A stretch of 64,000 nucleotides of DNA, taken from Methylopumilus sp947499625. GTDB taxonomy: Bacteria > Pseudomonadota > Gammaproteobacteria > Burkholderiales > Methylophilaceae. Below are positions 52,425-60,581 of the stretch, in pieces. The stretch spans positions 310,001 through 374,000 of the forward strand of contig OZ248397.1 in the NCBI GenBank assembly GCA_965234475.1, read 5' to 3'. How positions within the stretch are numbered: position 1 is the first letter of the stretch; every line of letters starts with the position of its first letter. The notes under the pieces are model-generated. The model saw only the letters and a list, made by a program, of their open reading frames with translations, was not told where the DNA came from and searched no databases. Position numbers and translations under genes: made by a program.

Positions 52425-53201
52425 TTGATTCCTATTTTAGTTTTTGATATTGAAACTATTCCTGATATTCAAGGCATTAGGTCTTTATATACATTAGATA
52501 AAAATTTATCTGATGATGATGCCGTCAATGCAGCTACTTATAAAAGAAGACAAAAAAATGGCTCTGACTTCCTGCAGCATCATCTTCAAAAAATCGTAGC
52601 TATCTCGTGCGTCCTTCGAGAAAGAGACCAGTTAAAGATTTGGACGCTTGGAGAGGTTGACGATCCAGAAGAAGAAGTCATCCAACGCTTCTTTGATGGC
52701 GTTGATAAATATACGCCCACTCTTGTATCTTGGAATGGCTCAGGATTTGATCTCCCCGTATTAAATTATAGGGCTTTAATGCATGGCATTAACGCATCCA
52801 AGTATCTAGACATGGGTGAGATAGACAAAGATTTTAAATGGAATAATTATTTAAGTCGATATCACACACGTCATACGGATTTAATGGAATTTTTAGCTAT
52901 GTTTCAAGGTAAAAATAATGCCCCTCTAGATGATATTGCAAAGCTATGTGGCTTTCCGGGCAAGCTAGGTATGGATGGCGGTAAAGTTTGGGACACTTAC
53001 AGAGAAGGCGATATTCAATCGATTAGAGATTATTGTGAAACTGATGTCGCCAATACTTATCTTGTATATCTTAAATTTCAATTGATCAGAGGCCATCTCA
53101 ATCAAAATGAATATGAAGCCGAAATTCATTTAGTTAAAAATACAATTCAAGAATATCAAAAAGATTATTGGAATGAATTTCTGTCCGCTTGGAAATCTTA
53201 A
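52425..53201 (+). CDS. Predicted 3'-5' exonuclease (PolB-like, DnaQ fold)
   Basis: A 258-residue protein with the exonuclease motifs Exo I VFDIETIPD, Exo II SWNGSGFDLPVLNYRAL and Exo III YCETDVANTYLVYLKF. It corresponds to the 'predicted 3'-5' exonuclease related to the proofreading domain of DNA polymerase B' family, with no polymerase part. The TTG at 52425, four bases after the cysM stop, gives a start right at the first beta strand (MIPILVFDIETI). A longer frame from 52359 is only the out-of-frame end of cysM. Confidence 0.9.
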   Translation: MIPILVFDIETIPDIQGIRSLYTLDKNLSDDDAVNAATYKRRQKNGSDFLQHHLQKIVAISCVLRERDQLKIWTLGEVDDPEEEVIQRFFDGVDKYTPTLVSWNGSGFDLPVLNYRALMHGINASKYLDMGEIDKDFKWNNYLSRYHTRHTDLMEFLAMFQGKNNAPLDDIAKLCGFPGKLGMDGGKVWDTYREGDIQSIRDYCETDVANTYLVYLKFQLIRGHLNQNEYEAEIHLVKNTIQEYQKDYWNEFLSAWKS

Positions 53202-53211
53202 ACATTTCTAA

Positions 53212-54549
53212 ATGCAAGACGACATTACACCTAAAAAAAAATTAGTACTCGCCACAATAGAAAATATTGACCAAGAGGGGAGGGGTGTTACCCATATCGA
53301 TGGTAAAGCTATTTTCGTGGAAGGTGCGCTTCAGGGTGAGCTTGTCGAATGCGAGTCTTATGTTAAAAAGCCAAGTTACGAAATTGCTTTTACAGAAAGA
53401 GTGATCCGGCAATCTAATTTAAGAGTGAAGCCTAAATGCGAACACTTTAATCGTTGTGGCGGTTGTTCTATGCAGCATTTTGAATTCCAAGCGCAAATTG
53501 CAGCTAAGCAAAGAGTGTTTGAAAATACATTATCCCGCATTGGTAAAGTTAAACCTGAAACAATACTAACTCCTCTTGCAGGTCCTTCATGGCATTACCG
53601 ATATAAAGGCCGCTTAAGAGTTAAGTTTGTTGTTAAGAAAAATAAAGTACTTGTGGGGTTTAATGAAAAAAGAACACATTTCATTGCTGATATTTCTAGT
53701 TGCGAAGTGCTACCTCAAAGCCTCTCCGATATCTTGCCCCAACTTCAAGCCTTAATGACGCAACTTTCGATTAAAGATAAGATTCCTCAAATCGAATTTG
53801 CTGCCGATCAAAATCACTTAGTACTAGTATTAAGAATACTAGACGCATTAAATGCGAATGATGAGTTGCTTTTAAACACATTCTCATCTCAACACCCCGT
53901 GCAATTTTGGACGCAATCCAAAGGGCCTGATACGATTAAACCTTTATCGAAGAAAGATGACGTTAAGCTTTCTTATACATTAAAAGAATTTGGGCTGCAG
54001 TTTAGTTTTATGCCTTATGACTTTACGCAAATTAATCCTTTCATTAATCAGGTGTTGGTAAGAAGGGCAATGAGTTTATTAAAGCCATCAAAAGATGATC
54101 GTATTTTCGATTTTTTCTGCGGCTTAGGAAATTTCACATTACCTATCGCAACCAGTGGCGCAAAAGTCATGGGTATCGAAGGGTCGGCATCGCTTATAGA
54201 AAGAGCAAAGCAATGTCGAGATGAAAATCACCTAAACGATTTTGTTGAATATCAATGTATGAATTTATTCGAAATTACTAAAGAATCCTTATTAAAGTTA
54301 GGTCGCGCAAGCAAATGGCTCATCGATCCCCCAAGGGATGGTGCATTTCAATTGGTGCAACTTATTGATGATGACATTCATCCTTCAGTCATTGTTTACG
54401 TATCTTGTAACCCAGCGACCTTAGCAAGAGACGCTCAAATATTAGTGCATGAGAAGGGTTACAAATTAGATAAAGCTGGTATTGTAAATATGTTTCCACA
54501 TACTTCACATGTTGAATCTATTGCATTATTTGTAAAAACGGAATCTTAA
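53212..54549 (+). CDS. rlmD: 23S rRNA (uracil-1939-C5)-methyltransferase RlmD
   Basis: SAM-dependent enzyme making m5U1939. The 445-residue protein has an N-terminal TRAM domain (about 8-65), an iron-sulfur cluster site with Cys76, Cys82, Cys85 and a fourth Cys near 163 (SSCEVL), the SAM site FDFFCGLGNFTLPIA and the catalytic Cys in VYVSCNPATLARD. The cluster distinguishes RlmD from RlmC/TrmA. Confidence 0.96.
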   Translation: MQDDITPKKKLVLATIENIDQEGRGVTHIDGKAIFVEGALQGELVECESYVKKPSYEIAFTERVIRQSNLRVKPKCEHFNRCGGCSMQHFEFQAQIAAKQRVFENTLSRIGKVKPETILTPLAGPSWHYRYKGRLRVKFVVKKNKVLVGFNEKRTHFIADISSCEVLPQSLSDILPQLQALMTQLSIKDKIPQIEFAADQNHLVLVLRILDALNANDELLLNTFSSQHPVQFWTQSKGPDTIKPLSKKDDVKLSYTLKEFGLQFSFMPYDFTQINPFINQVLVRRAMSLLKPSKDDRIFDFFCGLGNFTLPIATSGAKVMGIEGSASLIERAKQCRDENHLNDFVEYQCMNLFEITKESLLKLGRASKWLIDPPRDGAFQLVQLIDDDIHPSVIVYVSCNPATLARDAQILVHEKGYKLDKAGIVNMFPHTSHVESIALFVKTES

Positions 54550-54562
54550 AAATCATTTAACT

Positions 54563-55045
54563 ATGCATATTAAAATTTCAATCGCAGATCAGAAGCTTCA
54601 TTTATATCGTGATGATAATGTTCGGGTAAAATCTTTTGTGATCTCCACTGCAGAAAAAGGCATAGGTCAAAATAAAGGTAGTTTTTGTACACCTTTAGGC
54701 CAACATATCGTTCGTGCAAAAATTGGTCAAGGCGCACCTCTTTATGCTCTGTTTGCAGCTCGAAGACTTACAGGAAAAATATGGCATCCATCAATGTCAG
54801 CAACCAACTCAAAAGAAGATTGGATTTTAACGCGCATACTTTGGCTTTCAGGTCTTGAGATTGGATTTAATCGTCTAGGAAATCAAGATACGATGCAGCG
54901 TTTTATCTACATCCATGGGACTAATGATTTAGCTGGTTTAGGCAAGCCTGTATCGCATGGATGTATCCGCATGGACAACCAAGACATCATCGATTTATTT
55001 GATCAAATTAATGTAGGCGATCATGTATTGATCAATGAAATCTAA
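54563..55045 (+). CDS. L,D-transpeptidase family (YkuD) protein
   Basis: A 160-residue YkuD-domain protein. The active-site motif is SHGCIRMDNQD with the nucleophilic Cys near 139, preceded by the conserved His in YIHGTND. The domain fills the chain (about 3-157). No signal peptide or membrane anchor is visible, and no upstream ATG within the frame would add one. Family members usually act in the periplasm on peptidoglycan, so the location here is open. It overlaps nothing; the transporter gene starts one base after its stop. Confidence 0.88.
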   Translation: MHIKISIADQKLHLYRDDNVRVKSFVISTAEKGIGQNKGSFCTPLGQHIVRAKIGQGAPLYALFAARRLTGKIWHPSMSATNSKEDWILTRILWLSGLEIGFNRLGNQDTMQRFIYIHGTNDLAGLGKPVSHGCIRMDNQDIIDLFDQINVGDHVLINEI

Positions 55046-55046
55046 T

Positions 55047-55745
55047 ATGTATAAAAACCAATACCGATATTACGATCTTGTCATGGCAGCATTTGTGACG
55101 GTATTAATCACATCAAACTTAATTGGCCCTGCAAAAATTTCTCAAGTGGAGGTTCCATTTTTTGGTCTTCTTACTTTCGGTGCTGGAGTTTTATTTTTCC
55201 CTATTTCATTTATTTTTGGTGACATCTTAACTGAAGTTTACGGTTATGCCGCTTCAAGAAGAGTGATATGGGCAGGTTTTATAGCGCTTGCTTTTGCATC
55301 TTTTATGGCTTGGATGATTGTGGCACTTCCACCTGCGCCCTATTGGCACAATCAAGAGGCCTATGAAATTGCATTTGGCTCAGCCTGGCGAGTTTCTCTA
55401 GCAAGTTTGATTGCTTTTGCTGCAGGCGAATTTGTAAATTCTTTTGTTTTGGCAAAAATGAAAATTATGACAAAAGGAAAATATTTATGGAGCCGTACGA
55501 TCGGATCTACCATTGCCGGTGAAGCGATTGATTCTATTTTATTCTATCCATTAGCTTTTTATAATAGCGGTGTTATTCCAAATGACAAAATCATCCTAGT
55601 AGTGATTGCACAGTTCGTTGCCAAAACACTGATAGAGATTTTATTTACACCAGGGATTTATAAGGTTGTTGCTTTTCTAAAAAAGAAAGAAAATCTAGAT
55701 CATTTTGATACAAGCACGAATTTCAATCCTTTTATTTTTAAATAG
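55047..55745 (+). CDS. Queuosine precursor transporter (YhhQ/VUT family)
   Basis: A 232-residue membrane protein with about six segments. The family signature is visible: LITSNLIGPAKI, FGAGVLFFPISFIFGDILTEVYGYA, RVIWAGFIALAF and SRTIGSTIAGEAIDSILFYPLAF. YhhQ in E. coli imports 7-cyano- and 7-aminomethyl-7-deazaguanine for queuosine synthesis. The ATG at 55047 is preferred over 55035, which lies inside the preceding gene. Presence suggests salvage of queuosine precursors. Confidence 0.92.
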   Translation: MYKNQYRYYDLVMAAFVTVLITSNLIGPAKISQVEVPFFGLLTFGAGVLFFPISFIFGDILTEVYGYAASRRVIWAGFIALAFASFMAWMIVALPPAPYWHNQEAYEIAFGSAWRVSLASLIAFAAGEFVNSFVLAKMKIMTKGKYLWSRTIGSTIAGEAIDSILFYPLAFYNSGVIPNDKIILVVIAQFVAKTLIEILFTPGIYKVVAFLKKKENLDHFDTSTNFNPFIFK

Positions 55746-55766
55746 TATGAACGCTACTCAATCAAA

Positions 55767-56786
55767 ATGAGGATGGGCCCATTAATGATTGATGTTGAAG
55801 GGATTGCATTAACCCATGAGGACATTAAAAGAGTTTCGCATCCCATGGTGGGCGGACTTATTTTATTTGCAAGAAACTATCAAGACACTTCTCAATTAAA
55901 GACATTAATAGATGCTATTAGAAAGACAAGGGGTCATGACTTCTTAATCGCTGTGGATCATGAAGGTGGCCGTGTACAAAGATTTAGAGAGGGCTTTACT
56001 ACTATCCCTGCTATGAGAAAGTTAGGTGAAATTTGGGATAATGACCCCAAAAAAGCAAACCACTTAGCTTTTTTAATTGGTCAAATTATCGCGATCGAAT
56101 TAAGGGTATTTGATATCGATTTTAGTTTTACACCCGTCTTAGATATTGATTACAGCGAAAGCACCGTGATTCGAGATAGAGCCTTTCATGGAGATATTGA
56201 AGCTATTAAAGCTTTGGCATCTCACCTTTTGGAAGGTTTAAACGAAGGGGGCATGCATGGCGTTGGAAAACACTTTCCAGGACATGGGTATATTAAGGCC
56301 GATTCACATCTAAGTATTTCGGAAGATACGAGAGCGCTCGACGAAATTGAATCTAAAGATATGAGTATTTTTATCTCATTGATTAAGCATGGATTAAATG
56401 CAGTGATGCCGTCGCACGTTCTATATTCTGCCGCAGATAATGATCCGGCTGGGTTTTCGCACTTTTGGCTTAAAAATCAATTAAGAGAAAAGGCGCATTT
56501 TAAAGGGGCTATTTTTAGTGACGATATGAGCATGAAGGGCGCTATGCTTGGCGGTGAAATGAAGGATAGAATTGTAAAGGCGCTCGACGCCGGCTGTGAC
56601 ATGGTTTTATTATGTAATAACCCTCAATTGGTCGATGAAGTTTTGGCTCAATTGGACTGGAAGATGTCATCTGAAAGTATTGGGAGGCTACTTACCATGA
56701 AAGGCTTTAAAGATCCTCAAGTAGCCCTAAAAATAACACAAGAAAAAGGTTTCAAGGAGATGACAGGTCAGATTATGGCTATGTAA
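55767..56786 (+). CDS. nagZ: Beta-N-acetylhexosaminidase NagZ
   Basis: Cytoplasmic glycoside hydrolase family 3 enzyme that removes GlcNAc from anhydro-muropeptides in cell-wall recycling. In 339 residues: MGPLMIDVEG, VDHEGGRVQRFREGFT, FTPVLDIDY, the mobile catalytic loop GVGKHFPGHGYIKADSHLSI (His acid/base) and the nucleophile in FSDDMSMKGA. The length is normal for NagZ. Near the L,D-transpeptidase, two genes for cell-wall turnover lie close together. Confidence 0.96.
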   Translation: MRMGPLMIDVEGIALTHEDIKRVSHPMVGGLILFARNYQDTSQLKTLIDAIRKTRGHDFLIAVDHEGGRVQRFREGFTTIPAMRKLGEIWDNDPKKANHLAFLIGQIIAIELRVFDIDFSFTPVLDIDYSESTVIRDRAFHGDIEAIKALASHLLEGLNEGGMHGVGKHFPGHGYIKADSHLSISEDTRALDEIESKDMSIFISLIKHGLNAVMPSHVLYSAADNDPAGFSHFWLKNQLREKAHFKGAIFSDDMSMKGAMLGGEMKDRIVKALDAGCDMVLLCNNPQLVDEVLAQLDWKMSSESIGRLLTMKGFKDPQVALKITQEKGFKEMTGQIMAM

Positions 56787-56803
56787 AATAATTTAAATGA
56801 ATA

Positions 56804-56830
56804 TTGAAACTTTTGAGCAAGTTATATAAT
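56804..56830 (+). promoter_or_regulatory. Promoter of the Bax-inhibitor-1 family gene
   Basis: TATAAT (56825-56830) is a perfect -10 with TTGAAA (56804-56809) upstream at 15 bases, slightly short of the ideal. It follows the nagZ stop and puts the transcript start near 56837, which supports the downstream ATG at 56868. Confidence 0.5.
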
Positions 56831-56867
56831 CTATAGAATGTATAAAAAACTTTTAAGAGGAAAACAT

Positions 56868-57554
56868 ATGCAAGAAAATATAAGAATTGAAAGCCAGTCG
56901 CAATCAGTTTTAGCGACAAATAAAGTACTGAGAAATACTTATGCTTTACTTGGTTTAACGCTTATTCCAACTGCAATAGGTGCTTATATAGGTATGAGCA
57001 TGAATTTCTCATTTGCTCAACAACATCCAATTATGTTTGCCATTATGCTGATGGCAGGTATGTTTGGTTTATTTTTCGCAATTCAAGCAAATCGCAACAA
57101 CAGCTTAGGCGTTGTTTTATTATTGGCGCTAACTTTATTTTTAGGTGTGATGTTAGGCCCGATTCTTCAAATAGCCTTCCAGTTAAGTAATGGTGCTCAA
57201 ATCGTAAGTCTAGCGGCAGGCGGCACAGCTGCAATATTTTTAGCCTTAGCTACGATTGCAACTACAACTAAAAAAGATTTTAGCTTTATGGGGAAATTTT
57301 TGATGATTGGTATCATTCTTCTCATCTTAGCTTCGCTTGCTAATTTATTTTTCCAAATACCTGCGATGGCTTTAGCATTGTCTGGTGTTGCAGTTTTATT
57401 ATTTTCTGGATTTATTCTCTACGACGTAAGCCGCATTGTGAATGGTGGAGAAACAAACTACATCATGGCAACGTTAGCACTTTATATGAACATTTATAAC
57501 TTATTTGTAAATTTACTTCAGTTATTGATGGCTCTTTTAGGTAACAGAGACTAA
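56868..57554 (+). CDS. Bax inhibitor-1/YccA family membrane protein
   Basis: A 228-residue inner-membrane protein with seven hydrophobic segments. The N-terminus NKVLRNTYALLGLTLIPTAIG and the C-terminal FILYDVSRIVNGGETNYIMATLALYMNIYN (written in parts) are the BI-1/YccA signature, with the conserved Asp pair in the last loops. YccA in E. coli interacts with FtsH. A strong AAGAGGA ribosome site lies before the ATG at 56868; a start at 56838 would coincide with the predicted transcript start. It stands alone with its own promoter and terminator. Confidence 0.93.
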   Translation: MQENIRIESQSQSVLATNKVLRNTYALLGLTLIPTAIGAYIGMSMNFSFAQQHPIMFAIMLMAGMFGLFFAIQANRNNSLGVVLLLALTLFLGVMLGPILQIAFQLSNGAQIVSLAAGGTAAIFLALATIATTTKKDFSFMGKFLMIGIILLILASLANLFFQIPAMALALSGVAVLLFSGFILYDVSRIVNGGETNYIMATLALYMNIYNLFVNLLQLLMALLGNRD

Positions 57555-57573
57555 ATTTGTTTTTGTTGAAATT

Positions 57574-57603
57574 AAAAAAGCCGTAGTTTTCTACGGCTTT
57601 TTT
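57574..57603. terminator. Bidirectional intrinsic terminator
   Basis: AAAAAAGCCGTAG/CTACGGCTTTTTT (57574-57586 and 57591-57603) with a TTTT loop has U-tracts on both strands. It ends the plus-strand BI-1 gene and the minus-strand tadA gene. The right arm is also the last codons and stop of tadA. Confidence 0.9.
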
Positions 57604-58052
57604 CTTTTTGAAAGAAAGAAATCTTTTAGTATTTGGCTGCATTCTTTTTCTAAGACGCCACCCATAGCTTCTGCATGATGATTAATTTCTTTGACGCCGA
57701 TGAGATTAACTATTCCTCCACAAGCACCCGTCTTAGGGTCCGGAGCGCCATAGATAATTTTTCCAATACGCGCATGTTGAATAGCCCCTACACACATAGC
57801 GCAGGGCTCAAGGGTCACATAAATCGAGCAGTCTTTTAATCTATAATTTTTGATGAATTTAGCAGCTTCTCTTATGGCATTAATTTCAGCATGGGAAGTG
57901 GGGTCATGATCGCTAATTGATGTATTCATGCCTCTGCCAATAACTTGACCATCCTGAACAATGACAGCGCCTACAGGCACCTCATCTTTTAATTCAGCTT
58001 TTTTTGCTAGCTCTAGAGCCAGCTTCATAAACCTAAGATCTTCATCAGTCAT
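57591..58052 (-). CDS. tadA: tRNA-specific adenosine deaminase TadA
   Basis: Makes inosine at position 34 of tRNA-Arg(ACG). The 153-residue protein has the zinc and catalytic motif HAEINAIREA and the second motif PCAMCVGAIQHARI. VPVGAVIVQDGQVIGRG is the N-terminal strand pattern, and YGAPDPKTGACGG is typical. The stop codon and the last three residues lie within the terminator stem. Confidence 0.96.
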   Translation of the reverse strand: MTDEDLRFMKLALELAKKAELKDEVPVGAVIVQDGQVIGRGMNTSISDHDPTSHAEINAIREAAKFIKNYRLKDCSIYVTLEPCAMCVGAIQHARIGKIIYGAPDPKTGACGGIVNLIGVKEINHHAEAMGGVLEKECSQILKDFFLSKRKKP

Positions 58053-58060
58053 GAAGTAGT

Positions 58061-58531
58061 TTATTTTCTCTTAAAATCAGGGGTTACTTTTCTAAAACGA
58101 ATGACGAGGATATAAAGAACGCCAATTAGAAATGCACCTCCTACCCAAATACCAACCTCTTCAAAGTTGGGTTTTGCGTCCTGAACTGGAAGCACGATCA
58201 GCTTTCTAAGAAAGAGCACCATCACAACCTCAATAAAAGTTTCAACTTCCAATTTACTTCCGTTGAGGTAGCGCATTTCAGCTGAAATAAGGGCTGATAT
58301 CGACCAAAGCAACATTAATGTACCAAGTGCATGAATAAACCCATGAATGAGATTGTTGGCATGCGCTGCGGAACTGATTTCAACAAAGAAAAGCCAAGTA
58401 AACATAATGATGGATGTCGCCAAAGCTAAACCAATAACAATATGAGCAAAGCCGTTTAAATACAACATTGCTTTGATAGCAAATCGATTAATACCTTTAA
58501 ATTCGGACGGGAGTTCATTTTGAATCATCAT
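58061..58531 (-). CDS. PsiE-like inner-membrane protein
   Basis: A 156-residue protein with about four membrane segments (roughly 27-50, 62-80, 95-112 and 127-147) and a polar N-terminus. The MRYLNGSKLEVETFIEVVMVLFLRKLIV stretch (in parts: LEVETFIEVVMV and FLRKLIV) resembles the phosphate-starvation-inducible PsiE family. The assignment is by pattern and is moderate. It follows the nitroreductase divergently and precedes tadA by eight bases. Confidence 0.6.
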   Translation of the reverse strand: MMIQNELPSEFKGINRFAIKAMLYLNGFAHIVIGLALATSIIMFTWLFFVEISSAAHANNLIHGFIHALGTLMLLWSISALISAEMRYLNGSKLEVETFIEVVMVLFLRKLIVLPVQDAKPNFEEVGIWVGGAFLIGVLYILVIRFRKVTPDFKRK

Positions 58532-58564
58532 GGAATCCTTGTTAATTAAATTTGAAGGAAGTGA

Positions 58565-58609
58565 AAACTATCTTTATTATAGAGACAACTTTAAATATAA
58601 AGATAGTTT
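58565..58609. repeat. 13-bp perfect inverted repeat upstream of the nitroreductase gene
   Basis: AAACTATCTTTAT (58565-58577) and ATAAAGATAGTTT (58597-58609) are exact reverse complements 19 bases apart. The repeat ends four bases before the ATG at 58614 and sits in the 82-base divergent gap with the PsiE-like gene. It could be an operator or, if transcribed, a hairpin covering the ribosome-binding region. Confidence 0.8.
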
Positions 58610-58613
58610 CTCA

Positions 58614-59210
58614 ATGAAAAAACCAGCGATTACCGAACAGCCCATCCATGCGATTTTGGCAGATAGATGGAGTTCCAGAGCTTACGATCCCACTCAATTT
58701 GTTTCTCAAGAATTACTTTTATCTCTTATGGAAGCGGCGCGATGGAGCCCTTCATGTATGGGAGATCAGCCGTGGCAATTTATTGTATTTAATAAGAAGG
58801 ACGCGACCCCTTGGACGCAGGCGCTTAATTGCCTGTCTATTGGGAATCAAAATTGGGCTATGGATGCATCTATTTTAATTTTGGCTTGTGCCCATCAAAA
58901 CTTCTCAAATAATGAGAAAACTAACCGATGGGGCCAATACGATACAGGCGCTGCTTCAGAAAATATCTGTCTTCAAGCCACAAGCTTGGGGTTGGTGGCT
59001 CATCAAATGGGTGGATTTGATGTTGAAAAAACAAGACAATTATTTCAAATTCCAAGCCAGTATGATTTAATGTCTTTTAATGCGATTGGTTATCCACTCG
59101 CTATAGAAAAAGTGAATGCTGAAGCATTGGCTAAAGAAAAAGAAGCTAGAAAGCGTAAACCCTTAAGAGAGGTTTTTTATACCAACCAATGGGGCGAGCA
59201 GTCGTTATAG
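58614..59210 (+). CDS. Nitroreductase family protein
   Basis: A 198-residue FMN-dependent nitroreductase-fold protein: SSRAYDPTQFVSQELLLSLMEAARWSPS (in parts: RWSSRAYDP and EAARWSPSCMGDQPWQF) for FMN contacts, then GAASENICLQATSLGLVAHQMGGFD and AIGYPLAI. The substrate is unknown. The frame is open up to 58530, but the extra 28 residues have no counterpart in the family and span the inverted repeat, so I take the ATG at 58614. Confidence 0.9.
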   Translation: MKKPAITEQPIHAILADRWSSRAYDPTQFVSQELLLSLMEAARWSPSCMGDQPWQFIVFNKKDATPWTQALNCLSIGNQNWAMDASILILACAHQNFSNNEKTNRWGQYDTGAASENICLQATSLGLVAHQMGGFDVEKTRQLFQIPSQYDLMSFNAIGYPLAIEKVNAEALAKEKEARKRKPLREVFYTNQWGEQSL

Positions 59211-59239
59211 TTTTTAATCGAATATAACTAGGACATTAG

Positions 59240-59629
59240 ATGGCAACAGTAAAGCTTACAAAAAAGAACTTTAAAAAAACAATCGAAGATAATGATTTTG
59301 TGATCGTAGATTTTTGGGCGCCATGGTGTGAGCCTTGTATTGAATTTACGCCGTTATTTGAAGCAGCCTCAGAAAAGAATAAAGATATTCTATTTGGTAT
59401 GGTCGATATAGAAGCAGAACCAGAAATTGGTGAATATTTCCAAGTTGATAAAATACCAGGCCTTCTTATTATTAGAGAGCAAGCAGGTATTCATACTCAA
59501 ATCGGTCAAATCGGTGCCTCAGCGCTTGATGAAATCATCAAGTGGGCAAGAGAACACGATATGTCAACTGTCAGAGATTATTACGACAGAGAAGCTAAAG
59601 GCGAAATCAGGGTTGCCCGAGAAAAGTAG
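59240..59629 (+). CDS. Thioredoxin family protein (CEPC active site)
   Basis: A 129-residue thioredoxin fold with the active site WAPWCEPC instead of the classic WCGPC, the cis-proline in DKIPGLLII, and FVIVDFWAPW for the first strand. About 20 residues longer than standard thioredoxin at the C-terminus (MSTVRDYYDREAKGEIRVAREK). Cytoplasmic, with no signal peptide. The 3' end overlaps convergent nlpD by 23 bases. Confidence 0.9.
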   Translation: MATVKLTKKNFKKTIEDNDFVIVDFWAPWCEPCIEFTPLFEAASEKNKDILFGMVDIEAEPEIGEYFQVDKIPGLLIIREQAGIHTQIGQIGASALDEIIKWAREHDMSTVRDYYDREAKGEIRVAREK

Positions 59630-60581
59630 TTGGATCGACTGACTGACCTTGTTTTCTAATTTCAAAGTGAAGTTTCACTTTGTCAGCTCCAGAATCACCC
59701 ATCGTTGCAATTTTTTGTCCCTTCATAATGACCTGACCTTCTTTAACGAGAAGTTCTTTGTTATGAGCATACACAGACAAATAAGAGTTATTGTGTTTAA
59801 TGATTACAAGTTTGCCATACCCCTTTAGATCTTCGCCACTGTAAATGACTTTACCTGGGCCAGCCGCTTTAATTTCTTGACCGAGCGTTCCTACAATATC
59901 AATTCCCTTTTGGCCTTGCGCTTCATTAAAAAGATTTTCTAATTTACCTTTCGTGGGCCATTGCCAATCTAATTTATCTTCTAAAGCCATAGGCGCAGTT
60001 TCTTTAGATGTTATTGGCGCGACATTATTGGTAGTTTGCGATTGTGGTGTCATCGTCTTATGGTTATAGGCTTCATCCGTATATTTCTCTCTATAAGCTT
60101 TAGGACTATCTAGGTGGTTGATCCCAGTTGTGGCTGGTTTTGTTTGGGGTTGAGGTGAAGTTTCCGTACTAGCAACTGCTTCTTCATTATTTTTTAATGG
60201 TGTAGTAACGACATCTTCATTTTTTTTAATTTCATTTGTAGTGACAACAGGATTGTTTGTTTTAACTTGATCAAATTTTATTTTTTCGCCCACTTTAATC
60301 GCATAAGGCTCTTTAATATCATTAGCCTGGGCAACTTCTTTGTAATAAAAACCACAATCAAGACTTAAGCTATAAAGCGTATCACCTGGTTTGACGATAT
60401 AAATATCTGGGCATGGTTGGCTTGGATCCCTTTTAACTCTCGCGACAGATTTATTTTTTTGTGATGCAGTTGATTTATCCGTAGGAATTTTTTTCTCACT
60501 GACTGGTGCTGGCGCATTGGATGCGCATCCAGCTATCAAGGTAAATAGCACCATATAAATTATAAAAAAATTCAGTCTCAT
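59607..60581 (-). CDS. nlpD: NlpD-like lipoprotein with LysM and degenerate LytM domains
   Basis: A 324-residue lipoprotein: lipobox LIAGC with Cys19. A LysM domain lies at about 55-105 (IYIVKPGDTLYSLSLDCGF), a Pro/Thr/Gln-rich linker at 110-205 and a LytM/M23 domain at about 215-322. The first metal His of LytM (HxxxD) is replaced: the segment reads QKGIDIVGTLG, like E. coli NlpD (KGIDI), while the later YAHN and LHFEIR keep their His. Such proteins do not cleave peptidoglycan but activate amidases during cell separation. It follows surE with a four-base overlap; pcm and rpoS, often neighbours, are absent here. Confidence 0.93.
   Translation of the reverse strand: MRLNFFIIYMVLFTLIAGCASNAPAPVSEKKIPTDKSTASQKNKSVARVKRDPSQPCPDIYIVKPGDTLYSLSLDCGFYYKEVAQANDIKEPYAIKVGEKIKFDQVKTNNPVVTTNEIKKNEDVVTTPLKNNEEAVASTETSPQPQTKPATTGINHLDSPKAYREKYTDEAYNHKTMTPQSQTTNNVAPITSKETAPMALEDKLDWQWPTKGKLENLFNEAQGQKGIDIVGTLGQEIKAAGPGKVIYSGEDLKGYGKLVIIKHNNSYLSVYAHNKELLVKEGQVIMKGQKIATMGDSGADKVKLHFEIRKQGQSVDPTTFLGQP

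Noticed and set aside
58530..58613. 28-residue N-terminal extension of the nitroreductase
   Set aside because: It spans the inverted repeat and the promoter gap and does not match the family.
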